Part shown: positions 53,805 to 64,000 of the stretch, in pieces
Layout: each line of letters opens with the position of its first letter
Numbering within the stretch: position 1 is the stretch's first letter
NCBI GenBank assembly: GCA_964017065.1
Contig: OZ024785.1
Coordinates: 10,185,086-10,249,085 of the forward strand
DNA: 64,000 nt
Source: Haliclona indistincta
Lineage: Eukaryota; Porifera; Demospongiae; Haplosclerida; Chalinidae
Reading direction: 5' to 3'
Position numbers and translations under genes: made by a program
Notes under the pieces: generated by a model
What the model was told of the DNA's origin: nothing
The model's database searches: none
Seen by the model: the letters and a program-made list of their open reading frames with translations, nothing else

Positions 53805-55966
53805 ATGGGGTTCGAAGTCGTAAAGGACGGCGATCAAGCGCTGCTGCTGAGCCAGTCAGGCTCGGGAAAAGTGATCATTGGACCAAGACGGGTTAGCCAC
53901 TATTGCAGTCCTCCAACTGATGAGTCGTCTCTGTATTGTCCTCTTCTTCACAGCTTTATGTGGGAGTGAACCAGACCCTTGAAAATATGGAACGTAGAGT
54001 GGCCACACAAGCACAGTATTTAGTGGTCAAGTATCGTGATGGCAAGAAGGAAAACATTAAAGGGTGATATTATTTAACCATGCACTGTGTGTACATGGTA
54101 TGCTCTTTGTAGGCCACTTGAGATGTTCTGGAATCGGCTTGAGGTAGAAAGCATTGTAGTGAAGGATGCTATTAAACTGGACAGCAACCATCTATTGGTG
54201 GTTTACCGACAAGAGGAAGGACAGATTGAGAGGAGGATAGTTCAGGGCCCTGTGGTGTTTGTACCTACTGCACACGAATGGTATAGACCATTGACTGTCA
54301 TAGCGACACAATCATGTGTCCATTCTGTTTGTTTGCTAGGCTTCATGAGTTTGTATGGCATGGTCCAGACCCAAGAGAACCAGGTCGACTGATACCCATG
54401 GCTAACAAGTTCACTCAGCTATGCAGTGTACCTCATCAGTTCTATGTTGATGTGAAAGATGTGAGGACTGTCGACGACACACTCATCACTGTCAAGCTCA
54501 TGCTGTTCTATGAGATGGTCAACGTTGAGACCATGGTATGTCAGTGCTAATATTGCTAGTGTCACATGTCACATCTCTTCTGTGCAGCTGACCTACACTC
54601 ATGATCCAATCGCTGATTTCATCAATGCTTTAGCTTCAGATGTGATAGCATTTGCAACACAATTGAGGTATCTTTCTAATAATTATGTGCTAAGCTCATG
54701 CAGTAGTTATTCTTGTTTCATAGCTATGCTGAGTTCTTACAGCAGACTCACCAGCTCAGCTATCTAACCAACTACCCACAGCTGGTCAGCAGGTCCGAGA
54801 GAATCGGCTACAACATCACTAAAGTTGTCTACAGGGGCTACCACGCTACTGCATCACTCCAGGTCTGAGAATTCTTATGTGTACATAAGCTTACCTCCCT
54901 CTTTTTGTTATGTTAGGCTACACATGATGAAGCCATTCAGACACGCGCACACCTGAAGCTGCAGACTGAATCTGAGGAACAGAGCCAGCAACTAGAGCAG
55001 TTCAAACTGGAGAGACACAAGCAGAGAACTAAACTAGGTAAGTAGTTAGTCAATGACTTGTTTACAGTACCGCTAACAAGCAAGTTTACAACTGCGCACA
55101 TGCGATTTGCAGTTGCTCTACGTGTACTTGCAATCGTGAGTGCATGCTCTCAATGTGTATGCTCTCAATCAGTGGGGTGGGCCAGGTAGGGCCTGGCCCA
55201 CCCAAACTAGCCCAGCTAAAATTTTAAAGTTTTAACTATAGTGCAACACTCTTACCGTTCTGAGCAGAGTTCTCACTACTAACTAGCACGCTCGCTGCGC
55301 TGTATAGCCTTCTAGCTGTTATGCATGACTATCGCGTTGAAACTCGGTGCCAGAGTGAATTATTTACGCTCCTCATAAATATTGATTAGCCAAAATTTTC
55401 CGCCAACGCTTTGCGCCGCACATTGGCCCACCTGATCTTATTTTTCTGGATCCGCCACTGCTCTCAATGTGTATGCACTCAATGTGTATGCGCAGGTAAG
55501 CTACGATTCAGGCTCACATGCGATTGTAAACTGCTTTTGAGCGGCATGTTGGAATTTTTCATTGTACTTGTGCATTGGTACTGCTCTTTCTCTTTATTTA
55601 GAGCAAGAGGTGGAGAAGAGGGCACAGGAACACACGCAGGAGATTGAGAGGCTGCAGCAGAAACATAGTCTGGACACAATCTCAAAACAGCATGGATCAA
55701 AACTAAGGAAGGAACAAGCTCTGGTATGACCTACTAACTGTGCATTGACTACTGAGCTTGCTTTCTTTTTCTTATAGCTTGAAATGCAGCTGGAAGTTGA
55801 GTCAACTAAGAATGATATGCGCCAGCGGTACTTGCAGAGTCTGAAAGATCTCAAAGTCGACATGACTGCCTACCTTACTGCTGTACAACCACAGTTTGTG
55901 CCTGAGCAAGAAATCATTGTCGGACCTCCAGAAAACTCCGTCCCTCGGAACCCACCAAAGTTTTAA
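53805..55966 (+). CDS. SPFH/band-7-like protein with C-terminal coiled coil
   Basis: Starts at ATG 53805 (MGFEVVKDGDQALLLSQSGS) and runs through about nine exons, roughly 430 aa. The N-terminal half reads as two small beta domains (GSGKVIIGPRRLYVGVNQTL, LEMFWNRLEVESIVVKDAIK, RRIVQGPVVFVPTAHEWLHE). An alpha/beta domain follows: FYVDVKDVRTVDDTLITVKL, MLFYEMVNVETMLTYTHDPI, ADFINALASDVIAFATQLSY, SERIGYNITKVVYRGYHATA. This resembles SPFH domains and the shoulder of major vault protein (strand 'VDVKDVRTVDDTLITVKLML' then a helix with DPIADFIN...). A long coiled coil with QEVEKRAQEHTQEIERLQQK follows, and the end is Pro-rich. It is too short for MVP and lacks its repeats. No named vertebrate orthologue recognised. 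An intron holds a hAT-type MITE. Confidence 0.72.
55170..55460. mobile_element. hAT-type MITE with 8-bp target duplication
   Basis: Flanked by direct repeats CTCTCAAT at 55162-55169 and 55461-55468. Ends are CAGTGGGGTGGGCC (left) and GATCCGCCACTG (right, reverse CAGTGGCGGATC), with further inverted similarity GGCCCACC near both ends. At 291 bp it has no transposase. CAGTGGCGGA-type ends and an 8-bp duplication are hAT hallmarks. Confidence 0.88.
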
Positions 55967-56053
55967 ACAAGAGAATTTAATCTGACAACTCACTATTGTT
56001 TTCGTGTCTTAGTGCTATTTTAACCCTCTAGATTTCGAAACAGCTTTATTTTA

Positions 56054-56621
56054 TCATGTTTTCAATGATTGCGTTTGATTAGTACTGGTATTGTGTATAT
56101 TGGTTGGTTGTTCGGTCCATAGCTGATGATTCTTTCTGAGCAGAAACCTCTTCGCTGCTCCACAGGTCGAGCAACGCACAACAATATGAGCTTCCCTACG
56201 AGCTACACAAAAATGTAATTGTGCAAATAAATAAAACAGATCAGCATTGAGCTCACCTCTCAGTCTGTGAGTACAGGTCACGCCTGGTATCAACAGAGCA
56301 TCGCATCTCTTACAAACTGTCCTCTTTATACTCGGATCCCTGCAGTACACAGGAATAGGGCCTACAGCATCTAAAGTCTATCAATAAGCCTACATTCTAA
56401 GCACCAATTTCTGACTAACAGCTTTCATTGTGCACACGTAGTGGCGTGCTAAATGAGACTTGTAAGGACCTACCATTGTTGCTGCCTGCAAAGACAAGAC
56501 ATGGTTGACATTTTAGCTGGACTTTATTGTAACTTACCTGGTAAAGAAAATTCATTCTCATAAGAGCCTCTTTGTGAGGTACTGCTGTAGGCTTTCGCTT
56601 AGCCTTGCCCTTCTTTCCCAT
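56054..56621 (-). CDS. RPP21: Ribonuclease P protein subunit p21
   Basis: Subunit of nuclear RNase P/MRP that matures the 5' ends of tRNAs. Starts at ATG 56621 (MGKKGKAKRKPTAVPH). Human-like blocks: EALMRMNFLYQAATMV, LARHYVCTMKAVSQKLVLR, DPSIKRTVCKRCDALLIPGV, TCTHRLR, and HIVVRCSTCGAAKRFLLRKN. The four zinc-ligand cysteines of the Rpr2/Snm1/Rpp21 fold are present (CKRC...CSTC). The C-terminus is a short polar tail ending QTQSLKT. About four exons with tiny introns. It converges with the SPFH-like gene, whose stop is 88 bp away. Confidence 0.93.
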
Positions 56622-57505
56622 GATGAATTTAACCCTCCAGAGCGCATTGTTTATATGCGCTACTGCTATTACAAAGCCCGTCTTTTGCATGTACATGTAA
56701 GTTATTGCCGCGCGCGTTGCTGCATGTACGCATTGCTCCATTATTGCGTACAGCTGATTGCAGCAAACTTCCTATCTGACTCTTGCCCTATCTGAGGGCC
56801 GGGTTTCCTATTGAACCATTTGCTTTTTTCCAAAACTATTGTTTATTGTTTATCTTTATCCTACATTCAGTAATAATTACAACAGTGGTTTGTATCATTG
56901 CAGTGTTATAATAACATTTCTGGACTCAGCGAACTTGACTCTCAGTTTTGACAAACAGAATACACCCATGTACAAGGCCTAGGACTCATATTTGTGGTCA
57001 ACACCACACCTCTCCCTGTATATGCTTGCGGAAGAGGTGAGGTGTTGATCACATTTACAGTCCTGGGTAGTAAAACTGAGAGTCAAGTTTGCTGCAATCA
57101 GCTGTACATGTATCCTGTAGTTACAATGATCGAAGTATTGCTGCAAAAGTATAACACGCCCGTAAGCATTGTGCAAAAAAGAAATTTCATTGCAGAACAC
57201 ATTTATTAATTTTATGTGTCCATTATGCAAGGCACAAAGTAGGTGTCTACTGTACAAGAACAGTGGACTGATGATTTGGGATATAAGGTATGTCACAGAA
57301 TGCGTCAACAAGTAAAGCCTTTTGTATGAAATCCATTTTATTCTTGCTGACTCACAATAGACAGTGTGACTAAGCTGATCTGTTCTGTAACCACATGGAA
57401 ATATGTATGGCTGCAGTAACAGTATATAAAGCCCATTACTGAGGTGCACCGTGTTTATGCTACTGTGACATACGACTAGTCTACTGCTTTGTTCAAATCT
57501 ATTGC
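56622..57505. other. Intergenic, no gene seen
   Basis: Only short frames. Two roughly 50-bp segments (about 56925-56990 and 57000-57080) look like an imperfect inverted repeat: both carry the TGACTCTCAGTTTTGAC/ACTGAGAGTCAAG theme and a TGGTCAACACCACACCTC... inversion. Confidence 0.5.
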
Positions 57506-58556
57506 TGCGATCCATCCTCCACTAGCTGCTCATACTGCTTCTACTAGCTGCTCACCTGCTGCTATAATCCATCCTCTACCTAAAGCTGCTCACCTGCTGC
57601 AGTAATCCATCCTCTACTAAAGCTGCTAATCTGCTTCAGTAATCCATCCTCTACTAAAGCTGCTAATCTGCTTCAGTAATCCATCCTCTACTAAAGCTGC
57701 TAATCTGCTGCAGTAATCCATCCTCTACTAAAGCTGCTCACCTGCTGCAGTAATCCATCCTCTATTAAAGCTGCTCACCTGCTGCAGTAATCCATCCTCT
57801 ACTAAAGCTGCTCATCTGCTGCTATAATCCATCCTCTACTAAAGCTGCTCACCTGCTGCAGTAATCCATCCTCTACTAAAGCTGCTCACCTGCTGCAGTA
57901 ATCCATCCTCTACTAAAGCTGCTCATCTGCTGCTATAATCCATCCTCTATTAAAGCTGCTCACCTGCTGCTATAATCCATCCTCTATTAAAGCTGCTCAC
58001 CTGCTGCTATAATCCATCCTCTATTAAAGCTGCTCACCTGCTGCAGTAATCCATCCTCTACTAAAGCTGCTCATCTGCTGCTATAATCCATCCTCTACTA
58101 AAGCTGCTCACCTGCTGCAGTAATCCATCCTCTACTAAAGCTGCTCACCTGCTTCAGTAATCCATCCTCTACTAAAGCTGCTCATCTGCTGCTATAATCC
58201 ATCCTCTACTAAAGCTGCTCATCTGCTGCAGTAATCCATCCTCTACTAAAGCTGCTCATCTGCTGCAGTAATCCATCCTCTACTAAAGCTGCTCATCTGC
58301 TGCTATAATCCATCCTCTACTAAAGCTGCTCATCTGCTGCTATAATCCATCCTCTACTAAAGCTGCTCATCTGCTGCAGTAATCCATCCTCTACTAAAGC
58401 TGCTCATCTGCTGCAGTAATCCATCCTCTACTAAAGCTGCTCATCTGCTGCAGTAATCCATCCTCTACTAAAGCTGCTCATCTGCTGCAGTAATCCATCC
58501 TCTACTTAAAGCTGCTCACCTGCTGCAGTAATCCATCCTCTATTAAAGCTGCTCAT
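57506..58556. repeat. 37-bp satellite array
   Basis: Roughly 27 head-to-tail copies of a 37-bp unit, AATCCATCCTCTACTAAAGC followed by TGCTCACCTGCTGCAGT. Variants are mostly CACC/CATC, CAG/TAT and CTA/TTA switches, so copies are near-identical. It lies just upstream of the gene at 58633. Confidence 0.95.
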
Positions 58557-58632
58557 CTATACTGCTTCTACTGGCTGCTGCTTCTACTATATATCGGCTA
58601 ATCTTATAGCTGCTCATCTGCTGCGATTAGAA

Positions 58633-59632
58633 ATGAATGTGAATCGCTGGACTAACGAAAGCCCTGTGAGTCAATAGACTATAGCTATATCTGCATGTGC
58701 AGTGTCAATTTTAAGCACATTTTTTACCATTAATTTTTTGTTTTACAGAATACAGAGAGTATTGTCATTGTGATTGATCCTCCATTTAAGTCAAGCTTAA
58801 TTCAACTTCCACGTTGTATGTGCCTTTCAGTATGTATGGTACGGAAAAAATTTCCTAAAATGCCACAACTGCCAAATGGTATATTTAAAGCATTAAGTTA
58901 TGCAACAACCAGCACCCCCTTATCTATTGTTTTCAACCTGATAAAGTGACTGACTGCATGACTCTCACCGAAGAAGATGGGCTACCATTCAACTATGTAC
59001 CTAAACCTCTACCACCTCTTAAGAATGGTGAATTGATGCATAGTCCAGGATTAGCATACTTCCTTGGATTGGAATATGCCCAGTACATTGCACAAGAAAA
59101 TGGAGTGACAATCCCTGACGATCAAGTCAGTGTTCCTATGTCATCATCAGAGCAAGATAAAAGAGAAATAACCTTTAATACTCTGGAAAAATTCATCGAA
59201 GAAGACATTGACTGTTTTACAGAACTGCCCAATGGTAATACCTTCTGCCATTATAGAGGAGGACAAGGAAATATTGTGATTTCAAAAGAGTCCACAGAGG
59301 GAATAGTGTCAGGAGCTCTTGTCGAGAGCAAACTGTCCAATTCAAATTCATGTGCACTTGCTCAGCTACAAGCATTCATGTTACAATGCGCCACTAAGGA
59401 AATAGTACAAAAATTAAAGGAGAAGCCAGAAGAGGTTAAGGATCTCAAGACAATAACGTGCTATGGACTAACTTTAGTTTCTCTACCACCGGAACCGGTT
59501 AATTTGCTCTGTCTTACTATTGATTTTGAAGCAGAACAAACTGCCTATGAATTATTATCATCGGTTTCAGATGAAATTAACTCATTTACTTTTGTTGACA
59601 GAGCAATTAAATATATAGTATCAAAAATGTAA
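58633..59632 (+). CDS. Uncharacterised 280-aa protein, possible PD-(D/E)XK-like core
   Basis: Proposed exons 58633-58665, 58749-58838 and 58913-59632 (donors GTGAGT and GTACGG, acceptors TTACAG and ACCAG) sum to 843 nt with phase kept; the last exon alone is open for 240 codons. Start MNVNRWTNESP. The third exon reads LTEEDGLPFNYVPKPLPPLK, GLAYFLGLEYAQYIAQENGV, FNTLEKFIEEDID, then GIVSGALVESKLSNSNSCAL and AQLQAFMLQC. The last two match the ExK strand and following helix of PD-(D/E)XK nuclease-like folds, but the upstream acidic residue is not obvious. No family recognised. The small 76-nt second intron is an inference; the single-exon alternative starts at ATG 58958. Confidence 0.55.
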
Positions 59633-60271
59633 ATTTTAATGTGACTCTTAGCCTAGCTCCTTTATGTTGTTTTGTGTTGTAATTTGCTGATTTTGAATTC
59701 GAACAAACTGTCTATGAACTAACATGTGTCGTTAACTCCTAGACAAAGCATACATAACATCAAAAATGTGGACTTATATGTGTCAGATGATTGTTGCTAT
59801 TACAGAAGCTGTTATGTAACTTGAACTGCACTATCTGAAGCAGAAACACTGTAATTTTTCTTGCACAAATACATTTAATATTATGCATCGTCAACTCTCT
59901 CAAATTTACAAATACTGCAAGCTAAACATTAATGAAGGTTGGCCCAGATCAATTCCTTAGCTCACACTCATTGTAGGCCATCGCAGTATCAATGGCTCAT
60001 GCTAGTTTAAGACAGCCATGGCAAAGCATGTAGCCAGGCAAGCCCATAACCAGAAAATTGTGGGTGTGACCTACCCTGCAAAATATCGTGCTCTTTGCAA
60101 CCCCATATGAAATTCTTCCTCAAATTTCTGCTATGGGCATTCATGGCTGCTGTCCGTAGAGACGAGACATCAGGAAACATACACACTAGTTCGTCCTCAA
60201 AATTAATAAACATGTAAAATGGATAATTCAGTAGAAGCATGAACACACAAAAAGCAACAAAACAAAATGAT
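59633..60271. other. Intergenic, no gene seen
   Basis: Around 59690-59770 a short stretch (GAATTCGAACAAACTGTCTA, then TGAACTAACATG...) echoes the end of the preceding coding exon (GAAGCAGAACAAACTGCCTA). This suggests a small tandem duplication of the 3' exon that has decayed. Confidence 0.5.
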
Positions 60272-62199
60272 CTATCCGGTCATCAAGCATTGCTGGGTAC
60301 TGTTAGTTATTTCCATATAGGTGCTGGCTGGATTGAGCTTGTCTGCTAGAGGACCATAGAAAGGAGTAAAATATTCTGATCTGTCAGCAGGTCCCACAGC
60401 CTGTACTAAGATGAGCAGAAAGTCCACCAAATGACCAATCAAGAAGAACCCCACTGTACACAACTTCAGCAGTCCTGTATAACAGATGATGTACAAAAGG
60501 AATGTTTATTTTAGTAACCATAATTACGCAAGTCAGTGTTGAACCTATACCAAAGGAATACTGAAACTAAAACTGAGAAACAAGGTATGTGTGTGATTGA
60601 AGCTTTGACATGCACACTCAGCAGCTCAAACATCATGTAAACATGAACCTGATGGTCAAATCCAGTGATTTATACCTAAACATGTTTGCTCATGGAGTTC
60701 CCATGGTTTCATTAGTGGTTATGAGAGGACATGGTGGTTTGATTCTTGTTGGCACAAATCCAACAATACCAGCACAAGATTTGCTGACAAAGCTGATCTA
60801 CTCCATGACCACATGGAGTATACTTCTAGGTGTATGGGTGCAGTAGAGCCCAATGCTAGTATCGACACAGAAAGTTACTAATAATCCATTACCATAACTG
60901 CTATTGTGATGCTGATCTATTGATTTCCAAAATTGAACCTCACAAATTAATAAGTGACAACTTACCAATAGCAGGGTAGCCCAGGTAGAAACGATCTATT
61001 CCTAGCATGCCCAGGAACAAGGAGAGCCCCACAGCAATGTAGTAGTCATATCGCCTACCCTGTCTGGAGAAACATATACAGTGTGAAAGCTTAATGACAT
61101 AATGTGTTTCATAAGGGTAGTGGTAACTAAAGGGTTAACCCATGACTACCAAGGCAGTACATGATATAGCGGTATATCGCGTTCTGCCGAGGTGCCATGG
61201 GTTAACCGTTTTGTACGAGATATAACCAGTTTAACCACTGAGCGGCGCCTTTGATCTTACGGTTGCCTGAGCCACAAGTTAATTATATAATTTATTTTGA
61301 TCGAAATTCACAATAATGTACGTGGTATTCGCTACAGTCCTAGTACTGTGAAGTCTATCTCTTGCCTCACACAATAATGACATTAGCGAGCAATTAAAGT
61401 TCAAAATAAAACAACATACATTATCAGTGAATATGAATGTCATGGATAGTACCAAGTATGAGAATCATGCATTTCGTATTCAAACTGACGCAGATAGCAT
61501 CAAGGGATAGTCACCCAATACTCTCCTGTGGAATCGTCTGCTCCCCGGATCAAAGTCTTAATGATCTAAAAATAATTTGGCCTCGATCATTTGATATTGC
61601 TCATACAAAATAATTTGGCCTCGATCATTTGATATTGCTCATACAGTGTCTTTGATTGCTGGATAGTAGGCTTTATTCACGTTTCATACCAACTGCATAT
61701 CATCATGCACAATTGCGCACTTATGTTTTTTCTATAATAGAGCCATTTTGATCCAGATCGCGGAAATTCTACAGCCACAAGGAGGACACTACCCTTTGCG
61801 ACATGTGTGCATAATTAATAGAAAAGCTCACACAAATCGACAGTTGAAAGGCCTCATAAACCTGGTTACCGTCACGTTGCTATCATCAACAACCTCCAGC
61901 TGGCAGCTACTACAGGTACAAGTTATATTAGGAGCCGTGAAGCATTGCGTTGGTACAGAGCCATCTTGACTACAACCTCTATGCGTCTGACTGAACGGAT
62001 CTACCTCTGGAGTGACACAATAATATCTGACAGCTTGTTAAGAAGAAAAGTTTAGAGAGGGAGGGAGGGGGAGGAAGAGTGAGAGAGGGGGAGGGAGAGA
62101 AGAGTGAGAGAGGGAGGGAGAGAGGAGGGGGGAAAGAGGAGAGAGAGAGAGGAGAGGGGAGGGAGAGAGAGGGAGAGAGAGAGGGAGAGAGAGAGGGAG

Positions 62200-62262
<63 letters not shown>

Positions 62263-62783
62263 AGGGAGAGGGAGAGGGAGAGGGAGAGGGAGAGGGAGAG
62301 GGAGAGGGAGAGAGAGGGAGAGGGAGAGGGAGAGGGAGAGGGAGAGGGAGAGGGAGAGGGAGAGGAGAGGGAGAGGGAGAGGGAGAGGGAGAGGGAGAGG
62401 GAGAGGGAGAGGGAGAGGGAGAGGGAGAGGGAGAGGGAGAGGGAGAGGGAGAGGGAGAGGGAGAGGGAGGGAGAGGGAGAGGGAGAGGGAGAGGGAGAGG
62501 GAGAGGGAGAGGGAGAGGGAGAGGGAGAGGGAGAGGGAGAGGGAGAGGGAGAGGGAGAGGGAGAGGGAGAGAGAGAGGAGAGGGAGAGGGAGAGAGAGAG
62601 AGAGGAGAGAGAGAGGGAGAGAGAGAGACCGGTCAGAAGACCTAAATATAGAGAGTTAGGATACTGTCCAGGTAATAGTTCATCACATGAGATAGCAGTA
62701 GACGGCTTGATCGAGGACAGGGCTATCACAAGAGACAGTATTTGTACTAAGCAACCAATCTCCATTCCTGTAGTGGTGAGCAT
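60272..62783 (-). CDS. TM2D1: TM2 domain-containing protein 1
   Basis: Membrane protein of the TM2D family (Drosophila amaretto/almondex group, linked to Notch signalling and amyloid binding). ATG 62783 or 62765 gives the signal peptide [18 protein letters not shown]. The ectodomain starts CDELLPGQ, spliced to [18 protein letters not shown] and then CFTAPNITC, matching the TM2D1 pattern C-LR-GQYIC-DP-I...CFPAPNITC. Further exons give a first span ([23 protein letters not shown]) and a second ([20 protein letters not shown]), joined by the DRF-like motif GIDRFYLG and followed by [19 protein letters not shown]. It ends [11 protein letters not shown]. The splice CAA|GTATCC was placed to keep GQYYC in frame. 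A 580-bp purine tract fills the first intron. Confidence 0.9.
61131..61208. repeat. Short hairpin in TM2D1 intron
   Basis: GGGTTAACCCATG at 61133 is answered by CATGGGTTAACC at 61196-61207, with inner GGCAG/CTGCC pairs. Probably a MITE relic. Confidence 0.65.
61569..61644. repeat. Perfect 38-bp tandem duplication
   Basis: AAAATAATTTGGCCTCGATC then ATTTGATATTGCTCATAC occurs twice in direct succession, 61569-61606 and 61607-61644, without a mismatch. Confidence 0.95.
62054..62629. repeat. Purine-only GA/GGGA tract in TM2D1 intron
   Basis: About 575 bp almost free of pyrimidines, built from GAGAGG and GA units. On the gene's strand it is a polypyrimidine run; long Glu/Arg and Ser/Pro frames here are artefacts. 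Confidence 0.95.
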
Positions 62784-63084
62784 TAATTAGAATAATATCT
62801 CGCCGCATAATTTTTTGCGGTTATCAAAATTCTTTATGATAACTAGCGGATCCCCTCGGCGGATGCAGCTAGCTCAAAGAACTACTCTTGCAAGCTTAGC
62901 TACTCTTTCTCCCTGTGACTAGATTGGGATCAACTGCTGTGGAATAAGCAATAGAGTCCAGATGAGGTTGGCGCGGGAACGTAATCCGCGAAAACTGTAG
63001 CCCTAAAAATTATGTACGATTATCTCTGTTATTTACATAACATGTAGTAATTATCATACGTTGTTTTGTATCTTTCCAGCAGGT

Positions 63085-64000
63085 ATGGCTGATGAAAGTG
63101 GAGAGAGTGGTTATGGTGGTGATACATGGCTGGAACAGACCCAGTACTTTGCTCGTCGTGTCTATGAAGATCCTCTGATAGGGCCAGTACCGCTTGATCT
63201 CTATGCTGCTTGTGCTATAGGGAACTATGAATGTGTACAAGAAGCAGTAAATAAAGGAGTGAATCTTAATGTCAATAATAAAGGTGTTTGTGTCATTTAC
63301 ACATGCATGTGGTTGTTCTTTGTGTCAATTATCAGCTGAAGCCTCTTGAAGTAGCACAGATTGTGTTGATTGTCTAACTCTATTCTCTGCCTTTGTAGGT
63401 GGATGGACGCCACTGATGTACGCTTCTTACGTCGGCCATGACACAGTTGTTAATCTGTTACTAGACGCCAAAGCTGATCCTAACAAGGGAACACCAGAGG
63501 GGCTCACACCACTGATGGTGGCTGCCGGGTGTGGAAATGAGTCTGTGTGTTTCTTTCTCATCCAGGTACACAGATACACACTTTACACTTTTCTTTCACA
63601 CTACACGTTAGAACTGAACCAAACCAGGCCGGCCCGGTTGCAAATCTCTGAGAGTATGAACGCGACTGTACTAAACTATTGCGACACCCCAACTTCACAA
63701 CTTCCTGCACGGTTTGGTTGTGTCAGAACTTAAGTGTGGTACGGTTCAGCCTGGTTCCAACGCGCAGTGTGAACGGGTTATTACACTACTTGCACACACA
63801 CACATACACACTTGTACCTGTATCTCGCTTTATCCCTCTCTTGTTTCTCTGTTACAATACCCATTAGCTTAATTGTCCATCTCCCTTTCAGAGTGGAGCC
63901 AGGATCAATGACCAAGATAATAGAGGGTACACTGCTTTGTATAACGCTACTCGTCAAGGTCATCAGAACACAGTACAGATATTGCTGGAGCATGGAGCAG
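63085..64000 (+). CDS. ANKS3: Ankyrin repeat and SAM domain protein 3 (N-terminal part)
   Basis: Nephronophthisis-module/ciliary scaffold; only the N-terminus is in the window. Exons 63085-63283, 63399-63565 and 63892 onward. It reads VPLDLYAACAIGNYECVQEA, GGWTPLMYASYVGHDTVVNL, GTPEGLTPLMVAAGCGNESV, CFFLIQSGARINDQDNRGYT and GHQNTVQILLEHGA. These match ANKS3 ankyrin repeats 1-4 closely (GGWTPLMYASYIGHDTIV; TPEGQTPLML...CGNES). The start ATG follows a CAGCAG acceptor, so a 5' UTR intron is likely. The SAM domain lies beyond the window. A MITE copy sits in the second intron. Confidence 0.93.
63597..63775. mobile_element. MITE, copy 2, inverted relative to 21199-21372
   Basis: Ends CACACTACACGTTAGAAC and GGTTCCAACGCGCAGTGTGA are inverted and match the copy in CEP120. 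Internal blocks CCAGGCCGGCCC, TGCAAATCTCTGAGAG, TTGCGACACCCCAA and GTGTCAGAACTTAA occur in the complementary order. Non-coding. Confidence 0.8.

Noticed and set aside
53805..55966. Major vault protein
   Set aside because: The shoulder-like domain and coiled coil fit in part, but the protein is about half the length and lacks the repeated vault domains.
62052..62790. Long Arg/Glu, Gly/Glu and Ser/Pro/Leu frames
   Set aside because: Artefacts of the purine tract. Only the first about 45 codons on the minus strand (signal peptide and CDELLPGQ) belong to TM2D1.

Overview
The window is a piece of metazoan nuclear genome, most likely a demosponge. Genes are spliced with many short GT-AG introns (often 45-150 bp), intergenic gaps are small, and the sequence carries microsatellites and small non-autonomous DNA transposons. 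The conserved genes are animal-type. Two further signs point to a sponge: a tandemly expanded, intronless polytopic membrane protein family and an ANK-Roc-COR remnant, both of kinds I associate with sponge genomes. No species can be named from the sequence alone.

Layout, left to right. 1-4433 (+): 3' end of an ARHGAP18/28/40-type RhoGAP. 4891-8174 (+): two-exon LURAP1/FAM89-like adapter. 9118-14370 (-): a CXC-motif ORF, a decayed paralogue, and two intact tandem intronless membrane proteins sharing a 166-bp identical tract. 14457-18501 (-): CFAP91, whose last exon is a 27-bp coding minisatellite. 18654-20389 (+): COX15, divergent from CFAP91 across about 150 bp. 20459-25876 (+): CEP120, starting 69 bp after COX15. 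26801-29783 (+): p47phox-like NADPH oxidase organizer. 30610-32345 (-): degenerate ANK-Roc-COR gene. 32656-34443 (-): TOMM40. 34669-36547 (-): ZPR1. 36952-38061 (-) and 38287-39363 (+): head-to-head pair of intronless coiled-coil/disordered proteins that look like paralogues. 39739-48390 (-): a protein joining a RapGAP domain to BTB-BACK. 48821-53651 (-): DNAJB12/14. 53805-55966 (+): SPFH-like coiled-coil protein, divergent from DNAJB12/14. 56054-56621 (-): RPP21. 57506-58556: 37-bp satellite. 58633-59632 (+): unknown 280-aa protein. 60272-62783 (-): TM2D1. 63085-end (+): ANKS3, cut by the window edge.

The genes are not an operon, but themes recur. CFAP91, CEP120 and ANKS3 are ciliary/centriolar. 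COX15 and TOMM40 are mitochondrial. Several pairs share short divergent promoters. The least conventional items are the RapGAP-BTB-BACK protein, the p47phox-like organizer with an N-terminal coiled coil, the coding minisatellite in CFAP91, the gene-conversion-like tract, and a roughly 975-bp composite palindromic element. All assignments come from reading the translation by eye against remembered family sequences; no search was run.
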